Notes: generated from the sequence alone by a model not told the origin. A stretch of DNA of 64,000 nt from Actinernus sp. WN-2022 (GCA_030867875.1 JAOWCC010001634.1:97815321-97879320); one strand, 5' to 3'; positions 12,201-21,411 are shown, counted from the first letter of the stretch. Numbers and translations: made by a program.

Positions 12201-15200
12201 TCGAAATAGTTTCTGTGTTTCATCACGGCAAGTACTCTTATAAGAAAATAAAATAAAATATCGCTAAACGCTCACACTCTTTGGTTCATATGTAGCTCCT
12301 CTAACACTAGGCCAAGTTTCATCAAGATCTGACAAGTCTTCATACCCTATAAATTCATCCAAAGACAGTGAATACGCATAAAAATCTATCGGCGTTTTTG
12401 GCTTCTGTAGGTTAGGAAACACATCACACCTCATCAAAGCAAACGTCAACACTTAAACCAACCAGCCAATTATATGTAAGGATCTCCAGAGCCAGAAATT
12501 CGCGGGAAATTAATACGTGGCTCAAATTGCATAAGAAACATACATACTAGTGTCGTGTCACAAATATTCAAAAGAGCGTTGTGTTATGGCCAAAACTAGA
12601 GATAATGCGCAAAAGGGGAAAAAGAAAGGTAAATCAACGGGTTGTACCAAGAAGGGAGAGGGCCGGATATCGAAAACTAAATCGCGTCGAAAGGCAACGC
12701 CGCAAACAAGAGCGAAGGGAAAAGCGATTAGCAGGCAACCTCGTGCTCCGAACGTTGATGTTGATCCTAAACCTGCTATGTTAGCTGCGATGATTCCTTC
12801 AGTTCCGCAAAATCGACAGGCTGAACTTCGCTCAAGTTCACGATTTAGAACTCCTGGATTGACCACGGCTCAGGTTGGAAACTGCGAGTCACCCGAGACA
12901 TTAGAATCGGAGTCGGATGCGGACTCGCTGCTACTCTCTGAATCTTCCGTCTCTTTTCTTGTACCTGACAAAAGTTTAAGCCTACTAGCTGAGCAGGTTT
13001 CCGTCGGAGTTGTAGCAGTACTAATAGAACTCGAAGTGGGAGTCGTCGAACACTTTCCGCGAGCATCACTTTCTTCTCCGTATTGAAACTTTGCTCCCTC
13101 CCGAGCTCATTCTCTTGAATCTTCTTGGGGCCTGTCTTCTTTTTTTACCTTTTATCCAAGGATTATTCTTTTCTCTTCTGGACATATCCACGATCGATAT
13201 ACCGGTAAATTAAACGCTATAAAATCACGGCTCACTGTGAGTCTGAAGCTCCGGATGTAGTTTCCCGCAAAAATTCAGCGGGGTGCCTGTGGCACGTAAT
13301 GGATCAGAGGGATTTATCACGCCTAAGCGATTTATTTACTTTCCTTCAAATTACGTTTTTTTTCTAATAATCTCGCAAACTTTTTCATGTCATTGTTAAA
13401 AAAAAATTTTTTCGGAAAGATGGAGGTCAATCCATCAATTTAAAAAGAATTACAAATATTTTTATAAAGAAAACATGCCGCGAAGGTATACGGTAACCTT
13501 AACATTAGCTTATTTCTGACATACGCATTAGATCATATCAAGCATCCCACATGGGTGAAAGTGCCTCGGGGTGATAATCAATGTACTCTTTTCTGCCAAT
13601 GGGAATAACAGCCCAGGTTCCCAATTATTTATTTATAAGCAATATTTTTTCAGGGAGCACCAGTTCATCGTAGCTGGTTTCAATGAGATTCTGAGATTCT
13701 GAGATTCCATTGTTATCCAATTCCGTTGTTTTCTGCGGGTCTTGAACTCCGTGTGGAAGACCTCGTACAGGGGAGAGAGGGACTGAAACGAGGTCTTGAT
13801 ATGAATTCAAGACCTGCTAGGAGTTCTTGAATTCGTATCAAGACCTCGTTTCAGTCACACTCTTCCCTATCATAGAACAATGCCGGAACTATTGCTGTGT
13901 GGTCGGTTTATAAATAAATATATATATAGACCATATGCATAAGTCCTGGTAACTAGCATGTCAACGAGGCCGGTAGGTCCTCTGGAATGTTGAAATTGAA
14001 GCGCCCGGGGAGATTGTGAAATGCACTGAACGAATGTTCAGTGAAACAATGCCGTTAATTTGCTATGCGCCTGGCTGATTGTACTATAAAGAAAAATAAA
14101 GGATAAATGAGGACAGATTAGCAACATTTTTCAACTAAACGATTTCAACATGTTTCACACCTCCTGCTAGTATTTCAACTTCAACATTCCAGAGGACCTA
14201 CCGGCCTCTTTTTCGTGTTGTGACCGCACGAGTTATGCATAGTGTGTATAACGTTAGACGTACTGAGAAAAAACAGCACGTGAGTCACTTCCAGAACCTT
14301 CGAGATTATTTAAAAAGTAAAATCGTTCATTCGCTTTATTGTAGATACTGGAAAAACGTACAGTTGGACTGAGAGCGACAAAGCAGAGTTGGAGAGAACC
14401 TCAATACTGCTGGCTGCAGATGGTGAGCATGTAACTCAAACATGGCACCCTGGGAAAGAGGAGAATCGAAGACTGACTTTGTGAATGGTGTGATATTATT
14501 CAAAACCGTTTTAATAAAGACTGAAGTGGATTTCAAATTCATTCGACTAGTAACTTAATACTAGTAATTTCGGTCAATGCTGAGCTGAATGCATTTGGCT
14601 CTAAATTTCGTCCTTCAAAACCAGATATCGACAGTTATGCTTTGCTAGGGTCTAGCTATTGTTACATACCTTCTTGGAATACTAAAAACAATACTAAATT
14701 ATATTGCAATTGTTTTTTACGCTTTCAAGCTCGGAAATTCATATCATACGAAATTCGCTCAAGTCTATACCTAGCAAAGCGTAACTGTCGACATAGGGTC
14801 TTAAGTTTAAAGTGCCACTACGAAAATTTACCATTTCGATTTGCCACTTTTTCAGTGTCTATAGGTCAATCAGTATTAGAAATATCCGAAATAGTAAAAA
14901 ATATTCCCAAATGGGCATCTTAAACCACAAATTTTAGGAGAGTTTACCGGTAAAATCCTGTCCGCCATTGCTGGAAGCCGTGCCCTTTGTTCAGCTTTAA
15001 ACAAAGGTTTATTCACCGGAAGTGATGTCATACACTTAACACGACAACCTCGTGGCGCGAAATAGCGTGCATAAAAAAGTAGCCAACCTCGCAAAGATAA
15101 ATATAACTTTCTTCTTATGTACGTGAAGACGTTTTTAGTAGAAATATGCCTCCAGGCGTTGTGTTCTGCAGGCGAGCGTTAAGTGTATGACATCATTTCC

Positions 15201-18200
15201 GGTGAATAAACCTTTGTTTAAAGCTGAACAAAGGGCACGGCTTCCAGTAATGGCGGACGTGTAGATTCAATATTCGGAGCTAAAAAAATAAGACTTCCTG
15301 TCGTTGTATCGAAAAATAATTTGAACTGGTAATAATATATGAACTCTACTTTATGAATATGCAAAAACATTGATATGTTAAAATTTGATCGTAGGGGCAC
15401 TTTAAGCTATGTCATGGTGTTGTGCATGTATGGAGTCAATGTTTGATTGGTGGCTGTTAATTGGTTACAAACAGATAAAGGGGCTATGTCATGGTGTTGT
15501 ACATGTATGGAGTCAATGTTCGATTGGTGGCTGTTCAATTGGCTATTTCATGGTGTTGTACATGTATGGAGTCAATGTTCGATTGGTGGCTGTTAATTGA
15601 CTACAAACAGTTAAAGGAGCTATGTGATGGTGTTGTACATGTATGGAGTCAATGTTCGATTGGTGGCTGTTAATTGACTACAAACAATTAAAGGAGCTAT
15701 GTCATGGTGTTGTACATGTATGGAGTCAATGTTGGATTGGTGGCTGTTAATTGGCTACAAACAGTTACAGGGTCTATGTCATGGTGTTGCGCATGTGCGG
15801 AGTCCATGTTCGATTGGTGGCTGTTAATTGGCTACAAACAGCTAAAGGGGCTATGTCATGGTGTTGTACATGTATGGAGTCAATGTTCGATTGGTGGCTG
15901 TTAATTGGTTACAAACAGTTAAAGGGGCTATGTTATGGTGTTATGCATGTATGGAGTCAATGTTCGATTGGTGGCTGTTAATTGGATACAAACAGTTAAA
16001 GGGGCTATGTCATGGTGTTGTACATGTATGGAGTCAATGTTCTATTTGTGGCTGTTAATTGGCTTCAAACAGTTAAAGGGGCTATGTCATGGTGTTGCGC
16101 ATGTGTAGAGTCAATGTTCGAATAGTGGCAATTAACTTCAAGAGTAAAGCACAATTTCTTTACTTATAGTCTTTTAATTAGAGCAATTTGTACAACTGTT
16201 CTTTACGTGTTTACAGTGATATATGACGATCACCTGACGGATGGATTCCTTCAGCAAGTTCATTCCCTTCTTTCTTCCAACTCCTCAAGGACAATGTATC
16301 TGGCCTTAGAGAAAAGGTGAATATTTTGTGATCATAAATATAAAAAGCCAATGATAATTGTGATCCTTAAAATTGGTGGGAGAGGAAAAATAGATTATTA
16401 CATGTTAAGAGCTTGATACCGTTTTTATTCACGAGGTTTTAATGCCATATTGCGAACTGGCGAGTAAAGGTATTCATTTATATAGCGCAAATTATATATG
16501 AATATATTCAAATGCGCTTTACAAGGTTATTTTTGTAATACGGACTGCTATTGTACCTCAGAATACCAGGCTGTTGTGTCGGGAGACAATTCCCTACTCT
16601 TTCTCAAAATAACAGAACAGGTTTTTTCACGTCCCCTCGGATAGATTAGAAGAGGAAGGAGACAAGGCCAACGGTTTATATGTCCCTGTCCAAGGAAGCG
16701 GCCGGTATTCGAATCCCTGACTTCACGCATTCTCGACCCTGCTCTACCAACTGAGCTAACTAGTGAGTCTTCGAGCTAGCGAGTGAGCGAAATGGTATTA
16801 AAAAAGAGTAAACAGATGTAATATTTGTTTATTACATTTTCAGCAATAAATGATACAAGCCAATTTGATTGGTCTAAGTAATTTATTACGGGGAATAAAT
16901 CAATTTGGTTGGGCAATACAACCCGTGAAGTGATGAACAGACGTTATATATATCACACAGTTCACCGTAAAGTAATATCGTATCACTTCATTGTTGTTAC
17001 GGTTTTTATTCACGTCTTTATCACACTGAGATCTACTCTAAAATGTAACAAAGCGACTTATAATCTCGTCTCTTCGTAGAATGGTGATTGTACTAAGATC
17101 AACAGTCTCATCTGAGGACCCTTATGTTGCAAGTGTTATGAAAACCTCTTTATTATCGTGAGATCCTGATTGTCGATTCCAGCTGCAATATATATCCGAT
17201 GACCACGCGTAGTGCAGAACGCTGCTTCCCTTTCATAATCACCTCCTCTCCCCCCCCCCCCCCCCCCCCCCCCTCCCCTAGCTGTTACAGCTATTCTTCA
17301 TTTGCAACCTCTGAAACAACTGCATGCTTTGAGTCAAACCCGTATGACTGGACGAGTATCCTCTGCAAAATGCAGACTGGATTCGCAACGAGGAGATTTT
17401 CTTCCAACGTTTATCAAAACAATTTTTAACCAAAACAAATGTTAGTTTCCTTGATATAAGGCTCTATTGCAAAACTCAGATTTGTTCAATGGGGACTTTA
17501 AAGGAGAACTGAAGCCTAAAATCAAATTTAGCTCAATGAGTAGATCTAAACATGAAAAGACTCATACCAAAATTTATTTTACTGTGCTTTGCGTCACAGG
17601 AAAGAAAATCTACGAACCTTCCTCCCAACCGCCGCTAAGGCAATCGACTCAGTTGCTGTAATCTGTGACGTACAATATGGGGAATAAATTAGTTTTGTCA
17701 TGTTGTTCTCGGCTTTGAATAGATGGAGGACTAACGACTCATTATTGCGCACTATTGTGCTTTCTTTGTGCTGAAGGTGTGGTTGTTTTTCTTGGTATGC
17801 ATGACATACGATACGGAAAAAAAACACTGAATTGAGCCGCCACACAAACTAGCTTTATCAGCGGAGAATTGGCTATTTTTCGACCTTCAAAACGTATTTC
17901 CTCTTTTTAGACGTGCACCACAAAGAAGTAAAATAGCAGAACTTATTTCGTCAGTTCTCCTTTAAGCAACTAGGACGGCGACGGCAATGACGACGGGACA
18001 TAGAAAAGTTTTCTACTAAAATGTGGTGTTTTATTTACAAGTTACTTTATTTTCCTTTAATCATTTTTCACAATCAGATCTGATAAGTATAAAGTTCCAT
18101 TCATACCGAACGAAAAACAGAGATATTTCAAGTACTTTCTTACGGTTCTCTTGTCGACATAAAAGTTGGGGTTTTAACGTTGTGTTTTTGCAAACTGAAC

Positions 18201-19659
18201 GGACGAAATGTAGGCGACTGCGTGCATTTTCACGTGCAGTTATTGTATTTTGTAATTAAGGTTATTGTCGTATACGTTGCAGTCGTGGTTGCATGCTTGA
18301 GGACCCTATTAGGTATCGGTAACGGGAGGGCTTGAACCATCTTGGTTTCGTTGTTGATCATTTTTTGTTTAACGTTATATTATCCTATGTTAGTATGTGA
18401 CAAGATTTGTTTCTAACAATTCACAGTTATTTCCTGATTTTCTACAGGTTAAATTTTACGTTGGAGTATTTAGATGTTGCTTGCCCAGCATACACACATT
18501 TTATGGAGAGTTTAGAAAGCTTCCAAACCCAGGGTTTGATGAGAGCAAGACAGCTACCTGTAGACTTCCCATCTTACTTGGAGTACGATAGAGTCAAAGA
18601 ACTGGTATGAACCAAAACTTGTCATCTGCGATCACTGAAAATCCAACAGTTTAAAGACTTTGAAGAACCAAGTATGTAAAAAGTGTGTAAAATGTCTGTA
18701 GTTTACGTACATTTTACAGTCTTTGTAAAATTACAGACATACTACAGACATTTTAAGAAATGGTTCGCGTAAGAACTGGAGCACTCAACGGCAAAGGAAT
18801 GTAAAGTGTTGTAATTTCTCATAATTTCATTGGTTGATATTCATAAATTCACTAGAAAACCAACGAAAAAATATTTTCATTAGATAACTTTTGAACTTTT
18901 AATGTAGTTTTGATCAAACTCAGTAACTATGGTATGATTCAGTAAAAGAAAATCGTTTTGGGGCAATGTTCTCAAATTGGTGATTCAAGTATCTTTTGTC
19001 TTCCTATATTTCCTGTTGGCTGGATCGATGGTGTTTTCTTTACGTTTTCACTATAAAAATGACCAACGGTGCAACGTTTTCTGTTTGAGACTTTGACTGT
19101 GGACAGCATTTGAGAATCGTATTTGGCGATATGCTGGTCTGTGCTCATTGCCGCTGCCTATTGAATTTTGCTCCAGTTCTACGTCAACCATTTAGTAGTA
19201 AATTTAGATAATCTTACAAAATAAAGCGTATTTACATTGAAAAACATGTTTGCAAATATATCTGTAAATTTGTACATTTACAGACAATGTTCAAATATTT
19301 TACAAAGTCTGTAAAATGTGAACAGACTGACAGACCTTTTACACACTACTTCAAAGTCTGTAGATGGTTGGATAACAACATCCTAAGAATGCGTGATTTG
19401 ATTGGCTCATACTGCATTTTTCTAAGGTCGAGAATGAGATATGCGCGTAAAGATCTAACCAATCAGCTTGCAGCATTAAAATTACTTTTAAAGTTCAAAT
19501 ATGTCATCATTTAATATATTCGAAAGGAAAAGTTGTTGTAACAGATGTAATAGTCTTGATTAAACGGTAACTAAGATATATAGTTTTAATTTGAAGTAAA
19601 AACAACTTCAGTTTTGTTTGTTTTATTTTGTTTAGGAGCTGTGGGAAATAAAGGTCTGA
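3227..19659 (+). CDS. METTL22: METTL22-like protein lysine methyltransferase, 5' partial, ten visible coding exons
   Basis: Exons read at 3227-3436, 5492-5532, 6891-6943, 8134-8225, 10684-10761, 11393-11440, 14345-14422, 16217-16316, 18448-18604 and 19636-19659 (TGA stop). All lie between AG and GT (the donor at 16317 is GTGAATAT, weaker than consensus). Their total, 881 bases, is frame-consistent and gives 292 residues. The protein reads V-T-I-E-H-Q-L-S-T-T-L-R-D-V-G-L-Q, then V-W-R-G-A-L-L-L-C-D-F-L. The SAM-binding motif I follows (G-L-E-L-G-G-G-V-G-L). Next come L-D-W-M, L-L-A-A-D-V-I-Y-D-D, L-A-L-E-K-R-L-N-F-T-L and a C-terminal E-L-E-L-W-E-I-K-V. These blocks align in order with vertebrate METTL22, a seven-beta-strand enzyme known in humans to methylate Lys of the DNA/RNA-binding protein KIN17. 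The N-terminal exon and start codon are missing from view. Introns (up to about 3.6 kb) are packed with short transposons, but every splice site looks intact, so I judge the gene functional. Substrate in this organism is inferred by homology. Confidence 0.93.
3443..3464. repeat. (ATT)n microsatellite
   Basis: A short run of ATT triplets lies just after the donor of the 3227-3436 METTL22 exon, followed by A-rich sequence near 3510-3540. Confidence 0.8.
3888..3993. mobile_element. Short hairpin element (about 106 bp MITE-like)
   Basis: The ends GAAGGGCTGTGTGCAACAAG and CTTGTTGCACACATTCCTTC are imperfect inverted repeats, and an inner TTCTTTGTTTTC / GGAGAATTTAGAA pair extends the hairpin. A relative lies at about 51200-51313, where the same GAGAATTTAGAATG and TTTGCACACAGCCCTTC pieces recur. 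It lies in a METTL22 intron and codes for nothing. Confidence 0.65.
4391..4811 (-). mobile_element. 5'-truncated LINE 3' end
   Basis: The minus-strand frame 4811-4539 reads M-A-F-K-C-M-N-N-L-A then R-T-K-S-G-Q-R-S-F-Q-Y-R and I-W-N-N-L. This is the typical tail of cnidarian and other metazoan non-LTR retrotransposon ORF2 (the C-M-N-G-L-A-P ... R-G-x-x-x-W-N-x-L-P region). It is followed by an A/T-rich 3' end with AATAAATAAATAAA-like repeats (complement near 4470-4500). RT and endonuclease are absent, as expected of 5' truncation on insertion. It lies in the METTL22 intron, antisense to the gene. Confidence 0.8.
4963..5376. mobile_element. Foldback/MITE element, nearly complete palindrome
   Basis: Left arm (4963-5145) and right arm (5170-5376) are reverse complements over most of their length. 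Outer ends are TAGACCCTTCC and GGAAGGGTCTA; the inner arm is ACAGACGTTTGTATGGAAAT against ATTTCCATACAAACGTCTGT. The centre is a G-rich loop near 5150-5165. The same peptide-like reading appears on both strands, which is a by-product of the palindrome. The ends can be read as GACCC..GGGTC flanked by TA on each side, which would fit TA target duplication (Tc1/mariner style). Confidence 0.85.
5533..6646. other. METTL22 intron sequence, no further gene seen
   Basis: AT-rich intron between the 5492-5532 and 6891-6943 exons. I see no conserved coding blocks; open frames such as 6326-6604 lack recognisable motifs or codon bias. Confidence 0.5.
6647..6846 (+). repeat. 100-bp tandem duplication, two copies
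   Basis: Positions 6647-6746 and 6747-6846 are near-identical, both containing GTTTCGCTTTTGTTCCTTTA, GGAACCTGGATCATTTCACT and TCTCAGTAGAATTCGA. The second copy ends only about 45 bases before the METTL22 exon at 6891, close to the expected branch-point zone, but leaves the acceptor untouched. Confidence 0.9.
7031..7103 (+). repeat. Short tandem repeat of about 20 bp, three copies
   Basis: TCGGAAACTGTTCGCTTCAC is repeated three times with small length changes (21, 21 and about 18 bases). Confidence 0.8.
7760..7919. mobile_element. Inverted-repeat (MITE-like) element in METTL22 intron
   Basis: TGAAACATATATACTCATGC pairs with the complement of GCATGAGCC..AATATGTTTCA. Inner arms GTAAGTTTGGGAGAATTCGA and GAGAATTCTTCCAAACTTA also pair. 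No coding content. Confidence 0.65.
8424..8448 (+). repeat. Poly-C tract
   Basis: An uninterrupted run of about twenty C lies shortly downstream of the 8134-8225 METTL22 exon. Confidence 0.9.
8684..9000. mobile_element. Inverted-repeat element with about 42-bp arms
   Basis: The arm starting TCAGGGATTTCGATGTTTCT at 8684 is matched by the complement of the sequence ending AAACATCGAAATCACTGA at 9000. The arms extend through GATGTTCCCGA / TCGGGAACATC. The interior carries several GATCGGGA / CCCGAT-like pieces. Noncoding. Confidence 0.75.
9529..9787. mobile_element. MITE family A, copy 1
   Basis: Terminal inverted repeats ATAGGCCCTTTGCAGCTAAC and GTTAGCTGCAAAGAGCCTAT bound a 259-bp element. It shares ACAAATCACGTGGTTGTACT and GAGCAAAAAATATCTGACTT with copy 2 at 29749-30043. 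Copy 1 lacks about 38 bases of copy 2's interior. It lies in a METTL22 intron. Confidence 0.9.
10858..10985 (+). repeat. Dispersed repeat B, copy 1
   Basis: The block CCCTGGGAAAGAGGAGAAT ... GACTTTGTGAATGGTG ... CTAGTAACTTAAT recurs at 14442-14570 with about 80-90% identity by eye. Both copies are in METTL22 introns in the same orientation. Confidence 0.8.
11174..11375 (+). repeat. (TTATTG/TTATTA)n microsatellite, about 200 bp
   Basis: Imperfect TTA/TTG triplets run almost up to the acceptor of the METTL22 exon at 11393. The polypyrimidine-like tract of that exon is thus made of microsatellite plus GATGATGATGATAGAG. Apparent ORFs here (Ile/Val or Asn/Thr rich) are translation of the repeat. 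Confidence 0.9.
11861..13502. mobile_element. TTAA-flanked DNA transposon, 1.6 kb, defective
   Basis: TTAAGGTTACCGTATACCTT at 11861 is exactly mirrored by AAGGTATACGGTAACCTTAA ending at 13502, giving inverted repeats of more than 20 bp flanked by TTAA on both sides. TTAA target duplication is the hallmark of the piggyBac group, although the terminal bases GGTTACC are not the classical CCY start. The interior has only broken frames. One minus-strand reading near 13190-12890 is basic then Ser/Glu-rich (S-E-S-S-S-E-S-A-S-D). No DDE block is visible, so this is probably a non-autonomous derivative. It lies in a METTL22 intron. Confidence 0.8.
12550..13086 (+). other. 178-codon open frame inside the TTAA element, coding status unclear
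   Basis: The frame is Lys/Arg-rich at the N-terminus and Ser/Val-rich later, with no domain I recognise. An opposite-strand frame over the same bases (13069-12558) has an acidic Ser-rich stretch and a C-x-x-C-G-T-E-G piece. Only one strand could be real, and the minus reading needs frameshifts. It may be the relic of the element's own protein; I assign no function. Confidence 0.25.
13781..13856. repeat. Near-perfect 32-bp-arm palindrome
   Basis: GACTGAAACGAGGTCTTGAT..GAATTCAAGA is mirrored by TCTTGAATTC..ATCAAGACCTCGTTTCAGTC around a loop of about 12 bases. A third, imperfect GGTCTTGAACTCC..GACCTCG copy lies just left. It is a hairpin former in a METTL22 intron. Confidence 0.85.
13966..14208. 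mobile_element. MITE with 29-bp inverted repeats
   Basis: GAGGCCGGTAGGTCCTCTGG (13966) mirrors CCAGAGGACCTACCGGCCTC (ending 14208), and the match continues through AATGTTGAA. Outside, TATGCATAAGT and GAGTTATGCATA form an outer pair, so the true element may be about 13935-14245. Noncoding. Confidence 0.85.
14442..14570 (+). repeat. Dispersed repeat B, copy 2
   Basis: Second copy of the block described at 10858-10985. It begins 20 bases after the donor of the 14345-14422 METTL22 exon. Confidence 0.8.
14806..15405. mobile_element. MITE family C (TTAAAGTGCC ends), full-length copy
   Basis: Ends TTTAAAGTGCCACTACGA and TCGTAGGGGCACTTTAA are inverted repeats of a 600-bp element. A second, inner inverted pair (GGAAGCCGTGCCCTTTGTTC with GAACAAAGGGCACGGCTTCC) gives a foldback core at 14965-15245, including CACCGGAAGTGATGTCATAC. 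Related copies are at 56827-58030 (split) and 60252-60680, both in the CniFL locus. Confidence 0.85.
15406..16132 (+). repeat. Minisatellite, 77-bp unit, about nine copies
   Basis: The unit begins GCTATGTCATGGTGTTGTAC, continues ATGTATGGAGTCAATGTTCG and ends with ACAAACAGTTAAAGG. One copy near 15535 is shortened. Because 77 is not a multiple of three, several frames stay open and give repetitive 60-76 residue ORFs; these are not genes. The unit resembles the left end of the element at 28404-28843. The array starts exactly at the end of MITE family C. Confidence 0.95.
16455..16775 (-). mobile_element. tRNA-derived SINE, copy 1
   Basis: On the minus strand the head reads TTAGCTCAGTTGGTAGAGC (A box, complement near 16741-16760). 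About 35 bases on comes AGGGATTCGAATACCGG (B box, complement near 16703-16720), as in an RNA polymerase III promoter of a tRNA. The body follows, then a tail with GCGCATTTGAATATATTC and TATATAAATGAATACC. It is not a tRNA gene: no acceptor stem closes and the body is far too long. Copy 2 is at 53225-53435. Confidence 0.8.
17243..17277 (+). repeat. Poly-C tract, about 27 bases
   Basis: A long C homopolymer, flanked by CCTCTC and TCCCC, lies in the METTL22 intron before the 18448 exon. Confidence 0.9.
17496..17966. mobile_element. MITE family D (471 bp)
   Basis: Ends CTTTAAAGGAGAACTGAAG and GTCAGTTCTCCTTTAAG form inverted repeats. The interior has no coding potential; an ORF on each strand is short and motif-free. 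Confidence 0.8.
18655..19359. mobile_element. Inverted-repeat element overlapping the end of a METTL22 intron
   Basis: AGACTTTGAAG..AAAAAGTGTGTAAAATGTCTG at the left pairs with the right end CAGACCTTTTACACACTACTTCAAAGTCT. Several internal TACAGAC/GTCTGTA pieces suggest repeated subterminal motifs. It starts 50 bases after the donor at 18605. Confidence 0.7.
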
Positions 19660-19742
19660 AGTATTAAGATGAAGATATTGGGACGATCATTGTATAGTTC
19701 TCTTTGAGGCATGGAAGAGAGTTTCACCACTGCAGCACAAGT

Positions 19743-19748
19743 GAATAA
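19743..19748 (+). promoter_or_regulatory. Possible METTL22 polyadenylation signal
   Basis: AATAAA lies 84 bases after the METTL22 stop, the first such hexamer downstream. A T-rich stretch follows. This is consistent with a 3' end near 19770 but unproven. Confidence 0.45.
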
Positions 19749-19857
19749 AAGGTACGAAATTCAAAAGCTACTTTACGTCGTTTTTGTAATAAAAATGCTT
19801 CCAGTCACGAGGTTTTTGCACTGTATTTATTGATATTTACAATGTGCAATAAATAGA

Positions 19858-20132
19858 GGATATGACATGGCCGTGTGGAGATACGGATTTTATCTTCGAG
19901 TGTTGATGAAATATCAACACGAGAAGATAACATTCGTTTCTCTCAGCGGCCATGTAATGTTCTGTTTAATATATAATTATCGGTGAAATACCAGTTTCAA
20001 TCTCTTACTAAAAAGGTTAGAAATCTTTGAAAACCATTCATATTTTCAAAAGTGATATCTTCACGTGTGAAGATATCATTTTTTAGAAAGAAATATACAC
20101 TGCCGGTATTTCATCGATAATTATATATTAAA
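19858..20132. mobile_element. Paired hairpins, MITE-like, downstream of METTL22
   Basis: ATATAATTATCGGTGAAATA (near 19971) mirrors TATTTCATCGATAATTATAT (ending near 20130) around a core TGATATCTTCACGTGTGAAG palindrome. Immediately left, ATGACATGGCCGTGTGGAGA and GCGGCCATGT enclose a second hairpin with TGTTGATGAAATATCAACA. Confidence 0.65.
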
Positions 20133-20487
20133 GTGCACCTAACGTTTATTTTGTTATCATAAATATCGATTCTGCATCAAGTTTTGAGTACTTCTGTGAA
20201 GAAAATTTTGGTTTACAGAGAATACTCTATGTTCTATGTTTGTTTGAAATCGTGAAAATGTGACGACCGCGTAAGCAAAAGCCTGGGTGTATCCCTGGGT
20301 TGTTTCAGTTTTATTTTATTTACACTTCAGAAGCAGGTTATACAGAATAGTTTACAAGTAATATTACTTGCATTATTCTCCAGGGCGTCTTTCTAGCACA
20401 ACAACATCGATTTATAGAGAATATACACAGTTGTTAGTAAAGAAAAAAGTAATTTTGAACGATCTAGACATTTTGGTAAACAAATAT

Positions 20488-20690
20488 TTCCCGCCTTTAG
20501 CTAGCCAGTGGCGCTTGCGACACATCACACCATCTTCTGTCACGATGTGATCACGTGGCGGGCAACAATTGATTAATTGTTGCCCGCGCAGGATACATTG
20601 GATTTTGATGACTGCCACGTGACCCTGAATCAGCCAATGAGAGTGTGCGTTGTGTTTGGAAAACTTATGGCTATGTAACAATGAGTTTTG
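20488..20690 (+). repeat. Dispersed repeat E, copy 1
   Basis: The block TTCCCGCCTTTAGCTAGCCA, GTGGCGCTTGCGACACATCA, GATTTTGATGACTGCCACGT to GCTATGTAACAATG is intact here. It is repeated with an insertion at 20805-21262. The centre has a GGGCAACAATTGATTAATTG / TTGCCCG palindrome absent from copy 2. Confidence 0.85.
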
Positions 20691-20804
20691 TTTCCTCAAT
20701 ATATAAAATAAAACTCTCTGATTCCCGAGGGGCAAATTCCCGAGTGATTTGTTATATAGCAACAATTATAAAATTCCTTTTGCCTGAGTTCTTGTAAACA
20801 AATA

Positions 20805-21262
20805 TTTCTTTTCCCGCCTTTAATTAGCTAGCCAGTGGCGCGCGTGACAAATCACGCCATCTTCTGTCACGCTGTGATCACGTGCCGGGATACGTTGGAT
20901 TTTGACGACTAATAATAATAATAATGAACTTTATTTACCCTCGGTAATTACATATAGCACACTAGGTGCTAGTTTGACCGAGCCTGTAATTAATGATAAT
21001 ATAATAACTAAGAGAGCCACATAATTAGAGAAAAAAGGGAAAACAACTATGCTAAAACTATAAAATACAAATATCTATATATACATATATATGTTTAAAA
21101 ATACTATCAAAAGATATTTTAAAACCGATTAGAATTCGTGTTTCCGATCTCATTTCATCTGTGAGACTGTTCCAAATGACTGCCACGTGACCCCGGATCA
21201 GCCAATGTGAGCGTGCGTTATATCTTGAAAACGTTTGGCCATGTAACAATGGCGGATACATC
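20805..21262 (+). repeat. Dispersed repeat E, copy 2, split by a LINE insertion
   Basis: The two halves (20805-20910 and 21176-21262) match copy 1 on either side of the GATGACTGCCACG position. Between them sits a foreign 265-bp insert, so copy 1 shows the empty site. Confidence 0.85.
20911..21175 (-). mobile_element. 5'-truncated LINE 3' end inserted in repeat E
   Basis: On the minus strand the insert reads W-N-S-L-T-D-E-M-R-S-E-T, the W-N-x-L-P-D-x-I-R tail of LINE ORF2. It continues into a 3' UTR and finishes in (ATT)n (complement AATAATAATAATAAT at 20911). The flanks CGACT and TGACT are compatible with a short target duplication. The empty site in copy 1 of repeat E confirms both borders. 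Confidence 0.85.
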
Positions 21263-21411
21263 CCTCTGTATCCCACCAAGAGATAATATTTACTCCGACC
21301 TTTGACGACAAAACGCCACGTAAGTTTTGTTTCTTTACGCTTTTTCTGGCGCCATGGAAAGAAGTTTTTCAGTGAAAAGGACGCTCTTCTAAATGGACAT
21401 GCTTGCAAATG

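Noticed and set aside
15409..16058. Five overlapping 60-76 residue plus-strand ORFs rich in W, C and G
   Set aside because: They are the 77-bp minisatellite read in successive frames; no start, splice or domain evidence.
16700..16765. A possible tRNA gene on the minus strand
   Set aside because: A and B boxes are present, but acceptor and anticodon stems do not close and a second copy shares a long non-tRNA body, so it is a SINE.
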